The notes beneath the pieces are model-generated. The model was given only the letters and a program-made list of their open reading frames with translations. It was not told the origin of the DNA and did not search any database. Source: Strongylocentrotus purpuratus (Eukaryota > Echinodermata > Echinoidea > Camarodonta > Strongylocentrotidae). From it: 64,000 nucleotides of DNA. This document shows, one piece after another, positions 47,621 to 59,309 of the stretch; the first letter of the stretch is position 1; each line of letters opens with the position of its first letter. The DNA is taken from the NCBI RefSeq assembly GCF_000002235.5, contig NW_022145596.1, forward strand, positions 31,532,140 through 31,596,139. The letters run 5' to 3'. A program made the translations under genes and the position numbers.

Positions 47621-47848
47621 CAGGGGCCCGCTTCATAAAACTTGTTATCTATAACAACTGCTAAATTTCTATGACAAATTTGCTCTCAGCCAATCAGATG
47701 CCATGATTTCAGTAGCTTATAACAGTAGCTTGTAACTTGTTATTGATATCAAATTTGCTCTCAGCCAATCAGATGCCATGATTTCAGTAGCTTATAACAG
47801 TAGCTTGTAACTTGTTATTGATAACAAGTTTTATGAAACAGGGCCCTG
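47621..47848. mobile_element. Fold-back MITE with exact 75-bp internal duplication
   Basis: The first ~36 bases (CAGGGGCCCGCTTCATAAAA...CTTGTTATC) are inverted at the right end (GATAACAAGTTTTATGAAAC...GGGCCCTG) with few mismatches. Between them a 75-bp unit starting CAAATTTGCTCTCAGCC occurs twice in tandem (47675-47749 and 47750-47824), virtually identical. No clear target duplication. The CAGGG ends recall hAT elements. Confidence 0.82.
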
Positions 47849-48579
47849 CTCATTTTTAAACTTTAATATCTTACGGAAGTAATTACGTAACCTAAGTATT
47901 ACCCGTCGCATACAACGCAACATTCCGATTGACTTATTACTGGGCCAAGTCAAAGCTGTGAAAGTAATTAGCCCGTGAAAGTCACAGCAATTTTATTTTC
48001 CATTCATTTGTTATACGGTGTCGTTCACACTTAACGTGCTAAACCGCGCAAGACGCCTCGTGTGAAACAGAAAGAACATGAACAAATATTTGTTTGCCTT
48101 CCATACCCTTTTTTCTGCAGTAAATTCAAGCACGTGTGAATGAATCGTTAATATGAATACATGATTTGTATTAACGCGGTGCTGTTGTACAGTAAAGCAA
48201 TAGGAAATCAAACTTTCTACTTGTTATTAGGTCCCCATAGCATAATGTCATTCGTATCACACGCTTGATATAAGTTTACTTCGTTCCATTGGGTTTTCGC
48301 GTTTGGGTCTTCGCATCGGTTACACACGGTTACACAAACTTTCGTTAATACTCAATACCTAACTCCCGAAGCGTGACACTTTCTGACAAACCTACAGTAA
48401 ATCTACAAAAACTCGGATCTCAACCCGACACTTTTTAATACAAGATAAATAAACAGAAGGGTTTGAAAGAAGGCTAATGATTCATACATATTTGACCATT
48501 TTTTCACAATGTTCATGTTTTAAAAAAAAACCTTATCGTACCATATTTCAAAGAAGGTGATTATTTGCATTGAGTTTAC

Positions 48580-48658
48580 CACAATTTCGTGAATATGAAG
48601 GCATGATTTCACGAACATTCGTGTAGCCCAACGACTCTGCCCGGCCCGACGCGAAGAT
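48580..48658 (-). CDS. Possible internal exon, GC-rich
   Basis: The minus-strand acceptor CTTACTTCGTTTCATCAG precedes 79 bases of unusually GC-rich sequence and a weak donor (GTAAAC). One frame (SSRRAGQSRWATRMFVKSC...) starts one base in, which fits the two-base end of the 49202 exon; another (IFASGRAESLGYTNVREIM...) is also open. Function unknown. Confidence 0.22.
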
Positions 48659-49201
48659 CTGATGAAACGAAGTAAGCCTTTCTTTTATGTGGAAACTTTG
48701 AAAAAGAGAGACTTTTTTAGGAGTCTTTCTTGACACTGGTGTTCACTTTTCCACGTCAACAAAACAATAGAGTGAATAATACTTTTGGAAAGATCCTTGC
48801 TTCCTAATATATCAATCAAAAAGGTTGTGAATTATGGTTATATTTGCATTAAAAGAACAGCAATTTTTATAGGGTAGTTACATTACCCTAACAAATTATA
48901 AATTGTTAGGCCATCACTCTTAATTCTAACTTGGACTTTAGGTCCCAACCTAGGTTTCAGGTACTTGGTTTGAGTCATTTTTTAAGCCTTTTTCTAAGCA
49001 ATTTAACAGCTTAAGTTAACATTGTGTCAGTATAGTGGACACGTAAACAAAGAGAGTGTCTCTCTGCTAACGAAAAAATCTCCAAAGTGTTTTTATCTGC
49101 CTTATTTTCATCTGGGTTTCAATTTACATAGTAGGTATTTATAACTGCATCTCACGTTTTGAAAGTAAATATTACATCTCAAAGTTAATTCGACAGCTTA
49201 C

Positions 49202-49313
49202 CTCACTGCCCACCATGCTGTAGGTGCAATTATTATTGAAATCGAGACAGTAACTTTATATGGTGTCTGGAAATCTTTTGAAGTGCCTTTGCTCCACTCG
49301 TATGTAAGAAACA
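49202..49313 (-). CDS. Candidate internal exon, beta-domain-like peptide
   Basis: On the minus strand the frame FLTYEWSKGTSKDFQTPYK continues VTVSISIIIAPTAWWAV and ends two bases into a codon at a strong donor (GAG then GTAAGC). An in-frame TAA lies just upstream, so the exon must begin after it; the AG of CACTAAG (giving 49313), GAG at 49296, or a later AG are possible. The polypyrimidine tract is weak. The pattern could be a beta strand pair or a membrane segment. It may belong with 53148-53274. Confidence 0.4.
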
Positions 49314-49823
49314 CTTAGTGACGTGACTCTAGGCACTACTTTCTCCAGCAGTATACGTGTTTTCCTTCAAGATGTATTTACACACACTTTAAGGAATTCA
49401 AACGGTCTTTGATTTATTTGTTAGTGATATCATTTTAGCTAGAACCAGTTGTGGTGCCAAGGGAAGCTGATTTAAAAGCTTATATTTATTTTCGCGTTAT
49501 TATTTAGTTGCACTTTGTATATCAAGAAAACAAGATTACTTTGCAGCTTGAAAATTTTGCACTCTTTTATGTTCTTCTATATTGTTTCCTAGTAAAATAG
49601 GTCCACATAGCAATGAAAGCTGATTACTTTGTTTTCCAAATGCTGACATACGAACATATAAGTACAGATCTAGAAGTACTTACTTGAAATTATTAATCTA
49701 CAAGGTGTTTTATGCAAATTAGAACTATAACAAAAATAGATGTTACGTGTGGCTCCAAGAATGCACCTATTATTATTAAAAGGAGTTTAACATTATTATC
49801 TTCAAGTTAGGTATCTCATTTAA

Positions 49824-50356
49824 AGGTACTATGTCCCTTTTGCAGCCAACCTCAAATTCTGTAGAACTTTGTAGGAATTATGAATATGTCATGTATGTCC
49901 TATCTGTGAAATTTAAACGTTAGCAGTGTCCAAATATTCAAATTATGCAAGGAAACCCGTTTACTTGCTAGACTTCACTGTCAGACACTATTGAGTGACT
50001 GACTGGCTTTTTTTCTTCATTGGTAATAACATAAATGAAAAGAGTTGTAAAGGGTACATGAGCATTTGCCTACATCAATAACCCACTTCTTGTGATGGCC
50101 CAGATTAAACTGATTGAATCTTTGCGCAGCATAAAACGTATGACCATTCGGTACAATTGTCTGAAAATCAATACTATTACTTTTGGGCTCTATAGCCCTA
50201 AAGTCGATTTGACAACTAATAGTCGTTATTTTCCCACTTGAAGACATTTTCAAGCCCCACCTTTTTTAGGGAAGTTCTAAATAGGTATTATCTTTCAAAT
50301 GCAGTTGGAATTTAACTTTTTCATTTTTTTTGGCCTGCAAATGGGACATAGTACCT
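49824..50356. mobile_element. MITE with 24-bp inverted ends and TTAA flanks
   Basis: The ends AGGTACTATGTCCCTTTTGC and GCAAATGGGACATAGTACCT are inverted repeats with about two mismatches, immediately inside TTAA copies at 49820-49823 and 50357-50360. The interior is AT-rich and non-coding. piggyBac-type TTAA targeting is the simplest explanation, as for 19536-20075. Confidence 0.82.
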
Positions 50357-50470
50357 TTAATGAAGGGTATCGACTTTAATGTAGCACTTTAACCAAGATT
50401 ATAGATACATAGATAAAGTGCCTATTCTTATAACAGACATCCATGCTATGCTCGTAGGATGATTTCATGC

Positions 50471-50792
50471 CCACACGCACCCACATACTCCTTAACGCAC
50501 ACACACCCACATACTCCTTAACTCACACTCACCCACATACTCCTTAACGCACACGCACCCACATACTCCTTAACTCACACGCATCCACATACTCCTTAAC
50601 GCACACGCACCCACATACTCCTTAACTCACACGCATCCACATACTCCTTAACGCACACGCACCCACATACTCCTTAACTCACACGCATCCACATACTCCT
50701 TAACGCACACGCACCCACATACTCCTTAACTCATACGCACCCACATACCCCTTAACGCACGGGCACCCACATACTCCATAACACACACTCAC
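50471..50792 (+). repeat. 26-bp minisatellite with 52-bp dimer structure
   Basis: About 12 copies of a 26-bp unit (CCCACATACTCCTTAACGCA plus CACGCA). Central copies alternate between AACGCA and AACTCA and between CACCC and CATCC, so the array was amplified as 52-bp dimers. Edge copies are more diverged. Confidence 0.94.
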
Positions 50793-50799
50793 ACTTGTG

Positions 50800-52800
50800 A
50801 AATGGAATTTAGTATATGGAGATGCCATATAGACCAAGGATTAATTAATTATTTCCATGCTCTATTTGGGTAATTTGATCGGCAAGTGATCCCTGAAAAT
50901 TGGAGTAGTGGAACAAAGCTCAAGGTAATTTATATGAAAAATAAACAGTGGAATCCTCAAGCAAATTACTCCCCTTCTCTCAGAACACGCACAATGCACA
51001 CACCCTCCCATACTTTCCAAAGTATGTCTTCTTTGAGAGTCGCTAATTACAAAAAGCTTTAGTCAATGTAGTGGTATCAATGGGCACGTAGTAATATGCA
51101 TTTGAAAATAATAATGATTTTGGATGCAAAAGTTAGTTTGTATTTCTTAAATTATTAAACCTAAATTTCTGTTTTATTTACTTAAGTTTTAAGGTTATTG
51201 CGGTACTCAGTTCTTGATCTCGCGTTGTAGATATACTTCCATAAATTATCGTGTGTATTTTCTGTTCCGCTTCGGTGTGACTTAGTAGTATTGAATTAAC
51301 ATGTTAGCTGCAAAAAGGAAATGAAAATGATAATAATGATAATAAAGATAATAATAACGATATTATTCAGGTCATATAACGCATCGTAAAATGTTTCTTT
51401 CCATCTCATGCTTTTTTAAATTTCAAGTTCATTCGTTTCCACTTTATCAAAATTAACATAATCGAACATATGATAAATGGTAATAATTATAACTAAACAT
51501 ACAATATAGGAACATAATATACATGGTAATAGTTCTGACAAAAGATACAATCATAAGTAACATAAATACACTGAAAACAGCTAAATAAAGCGGGGGATCT
51601 ACTAAAAAGCAAAGTTTGTATTATGTAGTGTCCTATTAATGGTTGTGTTTATAAATTAGGATATCTGAATAAGTATCAGGTATTTACAAAAGCATATGAT
51701 TATAAGAGGTTTATCTTTAAGCGACGTATTTTTCCAAACATAGTGTTAGCATTTATGAAATAAGTAAAAAGTTCTGTGCTTTCCTCAACATATCCAATTG
51801 TATATAAATTAAATAAAAGGACCGGTGCTTATTTTACACTACTTGTGAGGAAAGAGTAATTGCAAGGAAACCAATTAAGAAAGGAGAAATGGTACGTAAG
51901 AAATGATGATAACCGAGAATGGAAAGTAAGAAAAACGCAAGACAAAGACAAATAAAGCAATACAAAAAGAAGAAAAAAAAGGATAGAAAGACAAAGTGGG
52001 AACGAAAATCGCCTAAATTTGTGTCAAGTTTCATGAAACTGAGACTTGACTGACTTAACAAGATCACAGCTGGGCTTAGAAATCAGACATGATTGTTATC
52101 CCATGCGTATATATCTGGCTACTTATTTTATGTCATTTGATATCTTCAGACAATTCTTTCCACACTTTCGTAAGCGGGAGATTAAACGGCTTTTAAACAA
52201 AAATAAATAGAGGATTAGTCGGTATGGACACTGGAAGGAATAGCTTTCGCGTACATTAGGAGGCAACCGGCTGTATCATTTGTCTTTTCTGTTATTTTTA
52301 GGGATCCTGTTTCGTCAGGGCTGGCAATTGACCCAATTACAATGGTAGTGGGATTCGTTAGGGTAGGGTATTTCTAGGTAATGCGGTCACGATGATCTTT
52401 AGTAATCAGTCCCTCCCTCTTGTCTCCCAGGCTAACATTGATTCCTTACCGCACCTGCCATCAGATTTATTCTCTTAACGCATCTTTTCTTACAATTTGG
52501 AGATGAATATGTGAGTACGGCACGGTGCCTCTTTAGGACATTAATGATCGGAGTAAATGAAAAAGAACTGTCGGAATTTGACTGGAAGCAAAACAATTCT
52601 GTCTACTCTTTGAATTTGCCGACAAGATGTGCCGATACAAAGAGTTGCATGAACTATTTCAAGTAGAAAACAAATAAATGATACATTGCGATAATTCAAT
52701 TAATAAATTATTTGTAAAAGAACAATCCTGCTTTTTTTAAAACGCCCTCTTTAATAGAAGTTTTTTTCAACATAAATCTTGTTAAAGAAGAAGGCTATTT
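50800..52800. other. No gene seen
   Basis: AT-rich unique DNA; possible intron if the minus-strand exons at 49.2 and 53.2 kb belong to one gene. Confidence 0.4.
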
Positions 52801-53147
52801 CTTTGTAATAATCTATTAGTATTTCCTTAGCATATGCGAGAAGGATATCGACGATGTAAGTATTCCTCTTTGGAACAAAAAATGTTTGATAGGGCGCTGC
52901 ACCAAGTTAAAGATGATGAGGTCAATATAAATAAGTACATCTTTAATTCTTGCATTTCTGTTGCTTTCCATTTACTGCCTGCATGTTTGGCGTCGTCTGG
53001 TCGTCCAACCCTCTTCCCTCATTGACATCATTTAACCTTTAATTTTATCATCTGCATCTCAAGGAACTGCACCCTAGTAGTGGTACCCATCCCATGAATA
53101 GGAAACACTCCTCTAGAAGTACCTTAGATTGTGTTTCACTCACTTAC

Positions 53148-53274
53148 ATAATTTCTCTATTCTCCGGACCGTAAATGACGATTTTTACTGCAGGATATTC
53201 TTGTAGTATTGGAATATGAAAAGTGACCGTAACGAAACCTCGCTGATCAATGATGTTTCCTGGAGGACATTGAA
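53148..53274 (-). CDS. Internal exon, weakly macroglobulin-domain-like
   Basis: A 127-base segment lies between a good minus-strand acceptor (ATCTCATATTTTTAG) and a strong donor (GTAAGTGAG). Only one frame is open, with two bases at each edge. It reads QCPPGNIIDQRGFVTVTF, then HIPILQEYPAVKIVIYGPEN and REIM. Alternating hydrophobic residues imply beta strands, and the IP...P..K..IY pattern resembles the end of the MG5 domain of alpha-2-macroglobulin/complement-type proteins, where a strand reads like P.A.LL.Y. That likeness is weak and from memory. Clean splice sites and composition make this the best minus-strand exon. Confidence 0.55.
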
Positions 53275-54480
53275 CTAAAAATATGAGATATAGTTTAATT
53301 TTTTTCCTCTTGGGCGTTTAGTATGAAGATCAGGTTACTTCGAAATATGATAGTCTACTTTGAAACAGCTTGAATAATTTTGCTCAGATCCCTTAGTACA
53401 TCTAGTTTGCGTGCTCTGCCGCAAAATGTTTCTGCTATTAAATGCCTGCCGGGATGACTGTAGAAGTGAGAGACAAATGTTTTGCCTCTTTATTTTTTGG
53501 TTCAATTAAAAATACAATTTTGTTCTTTAATGTAGACAAATATATTGCAGATTATTAAACATTTGAAACAACTCTTCTAATAATGATATTGTATGCAACG
53601 TTTATATTAAATAAAAATCATTATTTACTCTACTTTTATGACCATGACAAAATGTTTAAGACAATTTCAGTTTCAGTAACAACCCTAGAAAAGTTGATAA
53701 TGCGATGGAGGCGTTACAAGGAATTTCAAAATGTGGCCATGCTTACTGCCTATTTCAGATTATAATACATACAGCAAATAAACATCGTGGTAAAAAAGAA
53801 CGAGAAGATGAAGAAAGATAGTAGGATTATAAGAGTCACAAACTATGCTCTTTAAAGTATTAAAATATATGAAGTTATTCCTTAAAACCGAAAACAGGAT
53901 TGACTCTGCACTCCTCTCTAAGAATAGAAGAAAAACAGATCTAAATATGAGAACGCAGAAAGCTCTATCGATAATGCAGTGAAGACCCCTCCATCAATCT
54001 CGTCAAAATCCCCAAATCCCTACGTGTATGTTGTCTAACAACCTGCTAGCCCAAATGTGATTGATTAACGGAGGTAGCCCAGCTCTGAATGATAAACCTC
54101 AAGGATCAACCAACTCGCCATGACCCCTTTGCTTGTACTTTAATGAGAAGAGCCTCAAGACTGTTACTACTCCCCATCATCTACTAGGTGGCATCTACCT
54201 GTCAAGCGTTCTCACTCTAAAAGGCACTCCTGCTACCTGGCGCTTTACAAGATTTGCTCCATGTCGTCACTTAGTTGTTACATTAGTCAGAGTGGAAACA
54301 GCATTCTTCAAAACGATTGTTCTACTTCTCAAAGTTCATTACTCCTTTCCTTTCCAGATCGTGGTCGTTGGGCGTGCAGTTGCTTACGGGGGTAACATGC
54401 CCTTTTCCCGGTATATCACGTCGAATTGAAAAGAAAAGCTTGAATTTTCTCCACCCCCTATGATTCAATATCTGAGTACA
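53275..54480. other. No exon seen
   Basis: Unique DNA upstream, on the minus strand, of the 53.2 kb exon; probably intronic. Confidence 0.4.
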
Positions 54481-54489
54481 CCTCCAACG

Positions 54490-54632
54490 AACCTACTACA
54501 ACTACTACTGCTACTTTTATACTATTGGTTAGTAGTAGTGCTTCTACTACTACGACTTCAGCTTCTAATCTACTAATACTACTACTTCTCCTTCTAGAAT
54601 TACTACTACTACTATTGCTACTTTTACTATAG
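54490..54632 (+). repeat. Degenerate (TAC/TTC)n repeat
   Basis: ACTACT and CTTCTA repeats with a central AGTAGTAGTG inverted relative to its neighbours, so parts can pair as a hairpin. Confidence 0.8.
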
Positions 54633-54639
54633 ATTGATT

Positions 54640-57600
54640 TTGTACTGATACTGTAACAGTATTCTAACCTGAATGGTAATGCTTTACCCTGTTGAATAAA
54701 CTGATTGGTAATTTAAAATATGTATCAGCTTTCAGGCCTTCTAGAATACAAATATGAAACACATGCTTTGTGAATTGCTCGTAGGGGTTCTGATTTTATT
54801 TTCATGTACGTTGTGAATACATATAATAAGTACCGTGTCATAAACATTGCACCGATTGACATGTTCGGGTCAAGGTTTCGTTCATATTGTCCTAAGCATG
54901 CTGAAATAATTAGTACGCCAATCTATCTACGCAGCTTTTGCATATGTGGAAATCTCCCTTTACATATTAGCAACGATTTGCATCGGCCGTGCCATGAAAT
55001 AAGACTCTTTATTGAAGCGGATTTAATATTTACTCAATTCTGAATAGCCCTGAAATCAGTCTAATTATCATTCATTTCCCTACTTCACCATGTTTTAAAA
55101 CGATGTCAATTGTTCTTGGATTATGGACTAATCGGATCTCGTGGTTCAGATTAGACGTGTGCTTCATTTTTCTCTTTTCAAGCCAGGAGAGCAGCGATTC
55201 AAAGAGATGTTAATGGAGAAAGCATACCCAACAATATAAGCTGGAGATATCATCAAGCCGGTTGAACGAGAGACAAGGGAACATGGCTTAAAAAGAAACT
55301 AGGTTGAATGTCATAAGTAGAATGATTCACAGTTAAGACATCGTGAATAAATAGACTTATATCAAACCGCAGAGTCTTTATTTTGTCAGACATTCTGCAC
55401 TATAATCCCCTCTTGTCGGTAGCTTGTTATCACATTATTGTATGACAGTAACGAATCCAGTCAGTTTAGGACACCCAACTTCAACATGAAATCTGTACCG
55501 AAAAAATAAGATAGCATTACAAAAAAGTGAAGTGAATATTCAAGATTAAAAATAAATAACATATTCCGGGTATTGTAATAGAAGTTGTAAAAATTACTGA
55601 TTTTTATAGAATAATTTTGGGGGAAATAAAAACATGTAGTCCCACTTGTCCATTCTTGTGTCCCATTCAGTGTTACCTGCATGTCTGAGTTAGTTTACTT
55701 ACATTATGCCGGTGCAAACAACCAACTGAGTGTGACGTAAACACATGAATATCTTTCGATCAGTTCTGCTCGAAATTTAGTTTCATTCCAGACTTGTATT
55801 TAGATTATAGTTCTAAAAATAGACAATGTAAGCCCGTAAATAACTTTTGTTTCTTTTGATTTAGGTTGTGCAGCACAAACGCTTTAGTTAAAACATTTAT
55901 AAATGAATACGTTATATATGATGTATTCAATTGATTGAATAATTGATAACTGGTTTACGTAAGTTTATTCATTCGAAAGCAAGCGCGTGATTGTTTGTAA
56001 AATCTAGAGGGAACATGAAGATTAAGGGACTGGTAATTGATAATAGCGTATTATCCATCGGTAATATGCAGTGACTTGATCCCGACCTTTTGAAGCATTT
56101 AAGGCATTGTTTCTGCTTTGAAACCAATACATTTGATAACTTAATAATCCATTATATATTTTCTAAATATCTTACCCTCCATAGGTTTTCATTTAACATT
56201 ACTCAAGGCCTATGTGAAACATATACATGTACATTCATTCAGCGTGTATATACTTATATTCAGTGTTACTCTTCAAGGAATAATATCTACCACCATCCGT
56301 GGATTCCTTATCAAACCAATCACGAATCTGGCTGACACGCGCTTTTAGAATGCTCCATTTCCCTGCATACGACTAAAGCGTTTAATTATGCATGCTGCAT
56401 GTAATAAGCTCAGCATAACAATACACTTCGGTATTCTGACGCCCTCACATGACCGCCACACGCTGTGAAACGTTTTAACGAACTATTTCACAAACACGAT
56501 TGTGATGGTAATCAAGAGGTTTAGTCGGCAAGAACAAAGGAGCGTAGAAATACACCCCATTCTCAGGATAGAAAGCAGAGAGAAAAGGTGTACACACACT
56601 CACATACACACTCACACGCTGTAGTCACGCACGCGCACACATTTATATTGAATTGGTGGCGACAAACGTAGATACACACAAGGCGATGCACTGAAGAAGA
56701 GAAAATTGGGAGCATGGCAATCGGATTGCGACACTCCCCGGAGTGCTGAATGATTTCTAGAGAGATTTTATTAACTGCTTTCTTCACAACTGTTCTTCCT
56801 TGTCATGTGATGCGGCAGGCTAGATTGCCAAATTACCAGAACTGTGATTGATTCCTGCAAGGCGATGCAATAGAGAACGTAGCTTGATCTTACATTATCG
56901 TGAATAAAGAGACTTGATATAGGCATTTTCTCTGATCAATAAATATTCAGTATCACTGTTTGTCGCGGCCCTTAAATAACTGCATAGAGGACATTTTTTT
57001 TATTAGAATGTGTTGAAAAGCTTAGGCTAGTTTCATTACTGCATGATTATAACATACGATAAAATAGGAGAGTTAGTCTGGATGTGTAGAATTAATAAAG
57101 ACTGGATGAATGACATGGGAATAATGTTCCTGTAATGAATGGGAATGTTCAGTGAAGTGCTACAAGATTGGCAATTAGATTTAATGATGAGAGTGCCAAG
57201 AAACATTATCTCGGGTGCATTGGCGAAGTCATCTTACTCTTTTAGTCATCTCAAGTAGATAGGAACATAGTAAGAGGGTAATCACTGAACGACTTCAAGG
57301 AATCTAGAATGAGATAGATGAGATCCGCTGCAGCATGAGGTTTTATAGGTGTTACATCTTAATTGGTATATCTTTCACCAGAGATGAAGCCGCTTGCGAT
57401 ATTAGAAACCGCATTAGCACGAGTGTATCGGGTCTGGTGAAGTCATTTCGCGCCAATGATCGTACCACCCGTTTTTTTGCTGTCTCTATCAGCCAAGCCT
57501 ATAATCAGATACCTATCATACCGGGGCTGTTTTACAATTAGACACTAACGTTGGTCGACCAAGTGTGCTGGTTAAGCATGTGTCTTGCACATTTCTACCT

Positions 57601-58030
57601 CGTAGGGTACTACGACTCTTCGCATAATATGTATAGAGAAATACAGGAAGAAAAACCTGTTTTAATTAAGATCATACCCATTGTTTAGAGATGTAACTAT
57701 AGTAGTAAAAATCTGTTTCTTTTTCTAGTGCACATTCAAAAGTGGTATACTGTACATGCTGTAAATACTGTAAATATGAACCCCCTTCTGGCAAAATAAA
57801 AACATTTTGTTATTTAAAAACAAGGTACTCGGTAATAAAGGGCGTCGCCTGTTTTGAAGGAAAAAAACACACTCTGTGATAGCAGACAGTGTAAAAGATC
57901 GGGCATCGAAGATGATAATGATCATGTTTAAAAATTACAGATTGGGTTCGCGCTCTTGCAGCGAAAATTAAGGGATTTTAAATATAACTCTCCATCAAAT
58001 GAGCAATACCAGAGCATATCTTCAATTCAA
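54640..58030. other. No exon I would defend
   Basis: AT-rich. Donor-like sites on the minus strand near 55.70 and 55.22 kb adjoin short open frames, but acceptors or frames fail on inspection. CA/GT-rich patch at about 56585-56640. Confidence 0.4.
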
Positions 58031-58059
58031 TTCAAAATGGTTTATAATAATAATAATAA

Positions 58060-58310
58060 TAGCCTAATAGTCCACTCCAAATTTTATTAAACCGAAACGG
58101 AAATTCTTTTTGCCCAATTGATCGTGAGCCCGGCAGCCACTGAGCAGCGCCAGATCGACGTTGCTCTATCCCTTAATGTTGAACTCCAAACAAGGTAGCA
58201 ACAACTCCCATCTTTTAACGTCTTTTGGTATGACGCGGCCGGGGTTCGAACCCACGACCTCCCGGTTGTGAGGCGAACGCTCTACTGACTGAGCCAACAC
58301 TCCGGTATTT
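58060..58310 (-). mobile_element. tRNA-derived SINE, third family
   Basis: On the minus strand: TTGGCTCAGTCAGTAGAGCG (A box, about 58285-58296) and GTGGGTTCGAACCCC (B box, about 58242-58256), with an anticodon-like CTCACAA loop between them that would read CAC (Val). The acceptor stem does not pair and the body continues to an AATAATAAT tail at about 58030, so it is a SINE and not a tRNA gene. Confidence 0.8.
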
Positions 58311-58319
58311 CAATTAAAA

Positions 58320-59090
58320 CTTTCATCGCGGCGTTTAGCCGAATTACACAAGTTTACAAAAAAAATAACAACACATAATGTAATATATAACATAGCATAA
58401 CATGATATATTGAATCTGAAAAATAAATCACTATAAATACTAAAAATGTAGCTCATTGCAACATATGGAAACACAAATTAGAAAGCAATCAGAAATAAAT
58501 AGCATAAAACATAGTTTTACTCGTGGGTTTATTATTTATCTGGAAGATATTGTACTGTATACCAGACGAGTGGTTGCTCCCTTATGGGGGATTTTAGGAT
58601 TATGAAGATAATCTCATCAATACCATATCCCATTTACAAATTATATTTTTCAATTTGTTACTTTTCTACTTTTCAGTCCGTTGAGCAATAGATTGAATAA
58701 AAAGAAGTATTTTAATGAAGAATTGGGCTAATGGTAAAGATTCTCCGAACGCTTTTCTGTTTCACGAATGTTTTCCACATTTTGTGTCCTGTATTTCATC
58801 TAGTACCATTGGCTTATACATTTCTTTGAGATAAGTATCACAGATTTAAAACCCTTTGGAGGATATTCGTGTCAGATAAGCATCCGCTTTTTTTTAAATG
58901 ATTGAAAATTGAAAACACATTATTATCATGAGCATGACAAGAATTTGTGATTCTTAGTCAAGCTCGGATAGTTTTATGATTCATATTTAATCTTACTAAT
59001 GGTTGATAACTAATTTAGACAAATTAATAAGGCACAAGTAAAATATGTCCTGTACGTTTCTCAAACTTTCTTACCAAGAGGTAACAAAAG
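58320..59090. other. No feature seen
   Basis: Unique AT-rich DNA. Confidence 0.5.
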
Positions 59091-59106
59091 ATGAGGAAAG
59101 CTAGAA

Positions 59107-59109
59107 AAG

Positions 59110-59139
<30 letters not shown>
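59107..59139 (+). repeat. (GA)n microsatellite
   Basis: Perfect GA run of about 15 units. Confidence 0.92.
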
Positions 59140-59142
<3 letters not shown>

Positions 59143-59309
59143 CAGCAAGTTTAGTTTCCACGCCATTCATGCATTCTGTCCTTAAGGGGGATGAATTTCC
59201 CCATTTCACCCCGTCAAAGTGCGACATTACGCTTATACCAGCCATTCTATCACCCACGCACTATTCTTCTCAATCCTCACTAAAAGTTTGGCTGGAATCA
59301 GACACTTGA

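Noticed and set aside
50471..50792. CRISPR-like array
   Set aside because: Repeats are contiguous 26-bp units without unique spacers in a eukaryotic context.
55160..55290. Minus-strand exon after GTTTCTTTTTAAG
   Set aside because: Two open frames and only a weak GTATGC donor; no phase partner.
55700..55830. Minus-strand exon ending at a perfect GTAAGTAAAC donor
   Set aside because: With the best acceptor all three frames contain stops; shorter versions rely on poor acceptors.
58230..58307. tRNA-Val gene
   Set aside because: D and T arms and a CAC anticodon-like triplet are present, but the acceptor stem does not pair and the sequence runs on into a SINE body.
59074..59105. 26-base minus-strand exon after a CT run ending CTAG
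   Set aside because: The acceptor tract is just the complement of a GA microsatellite.
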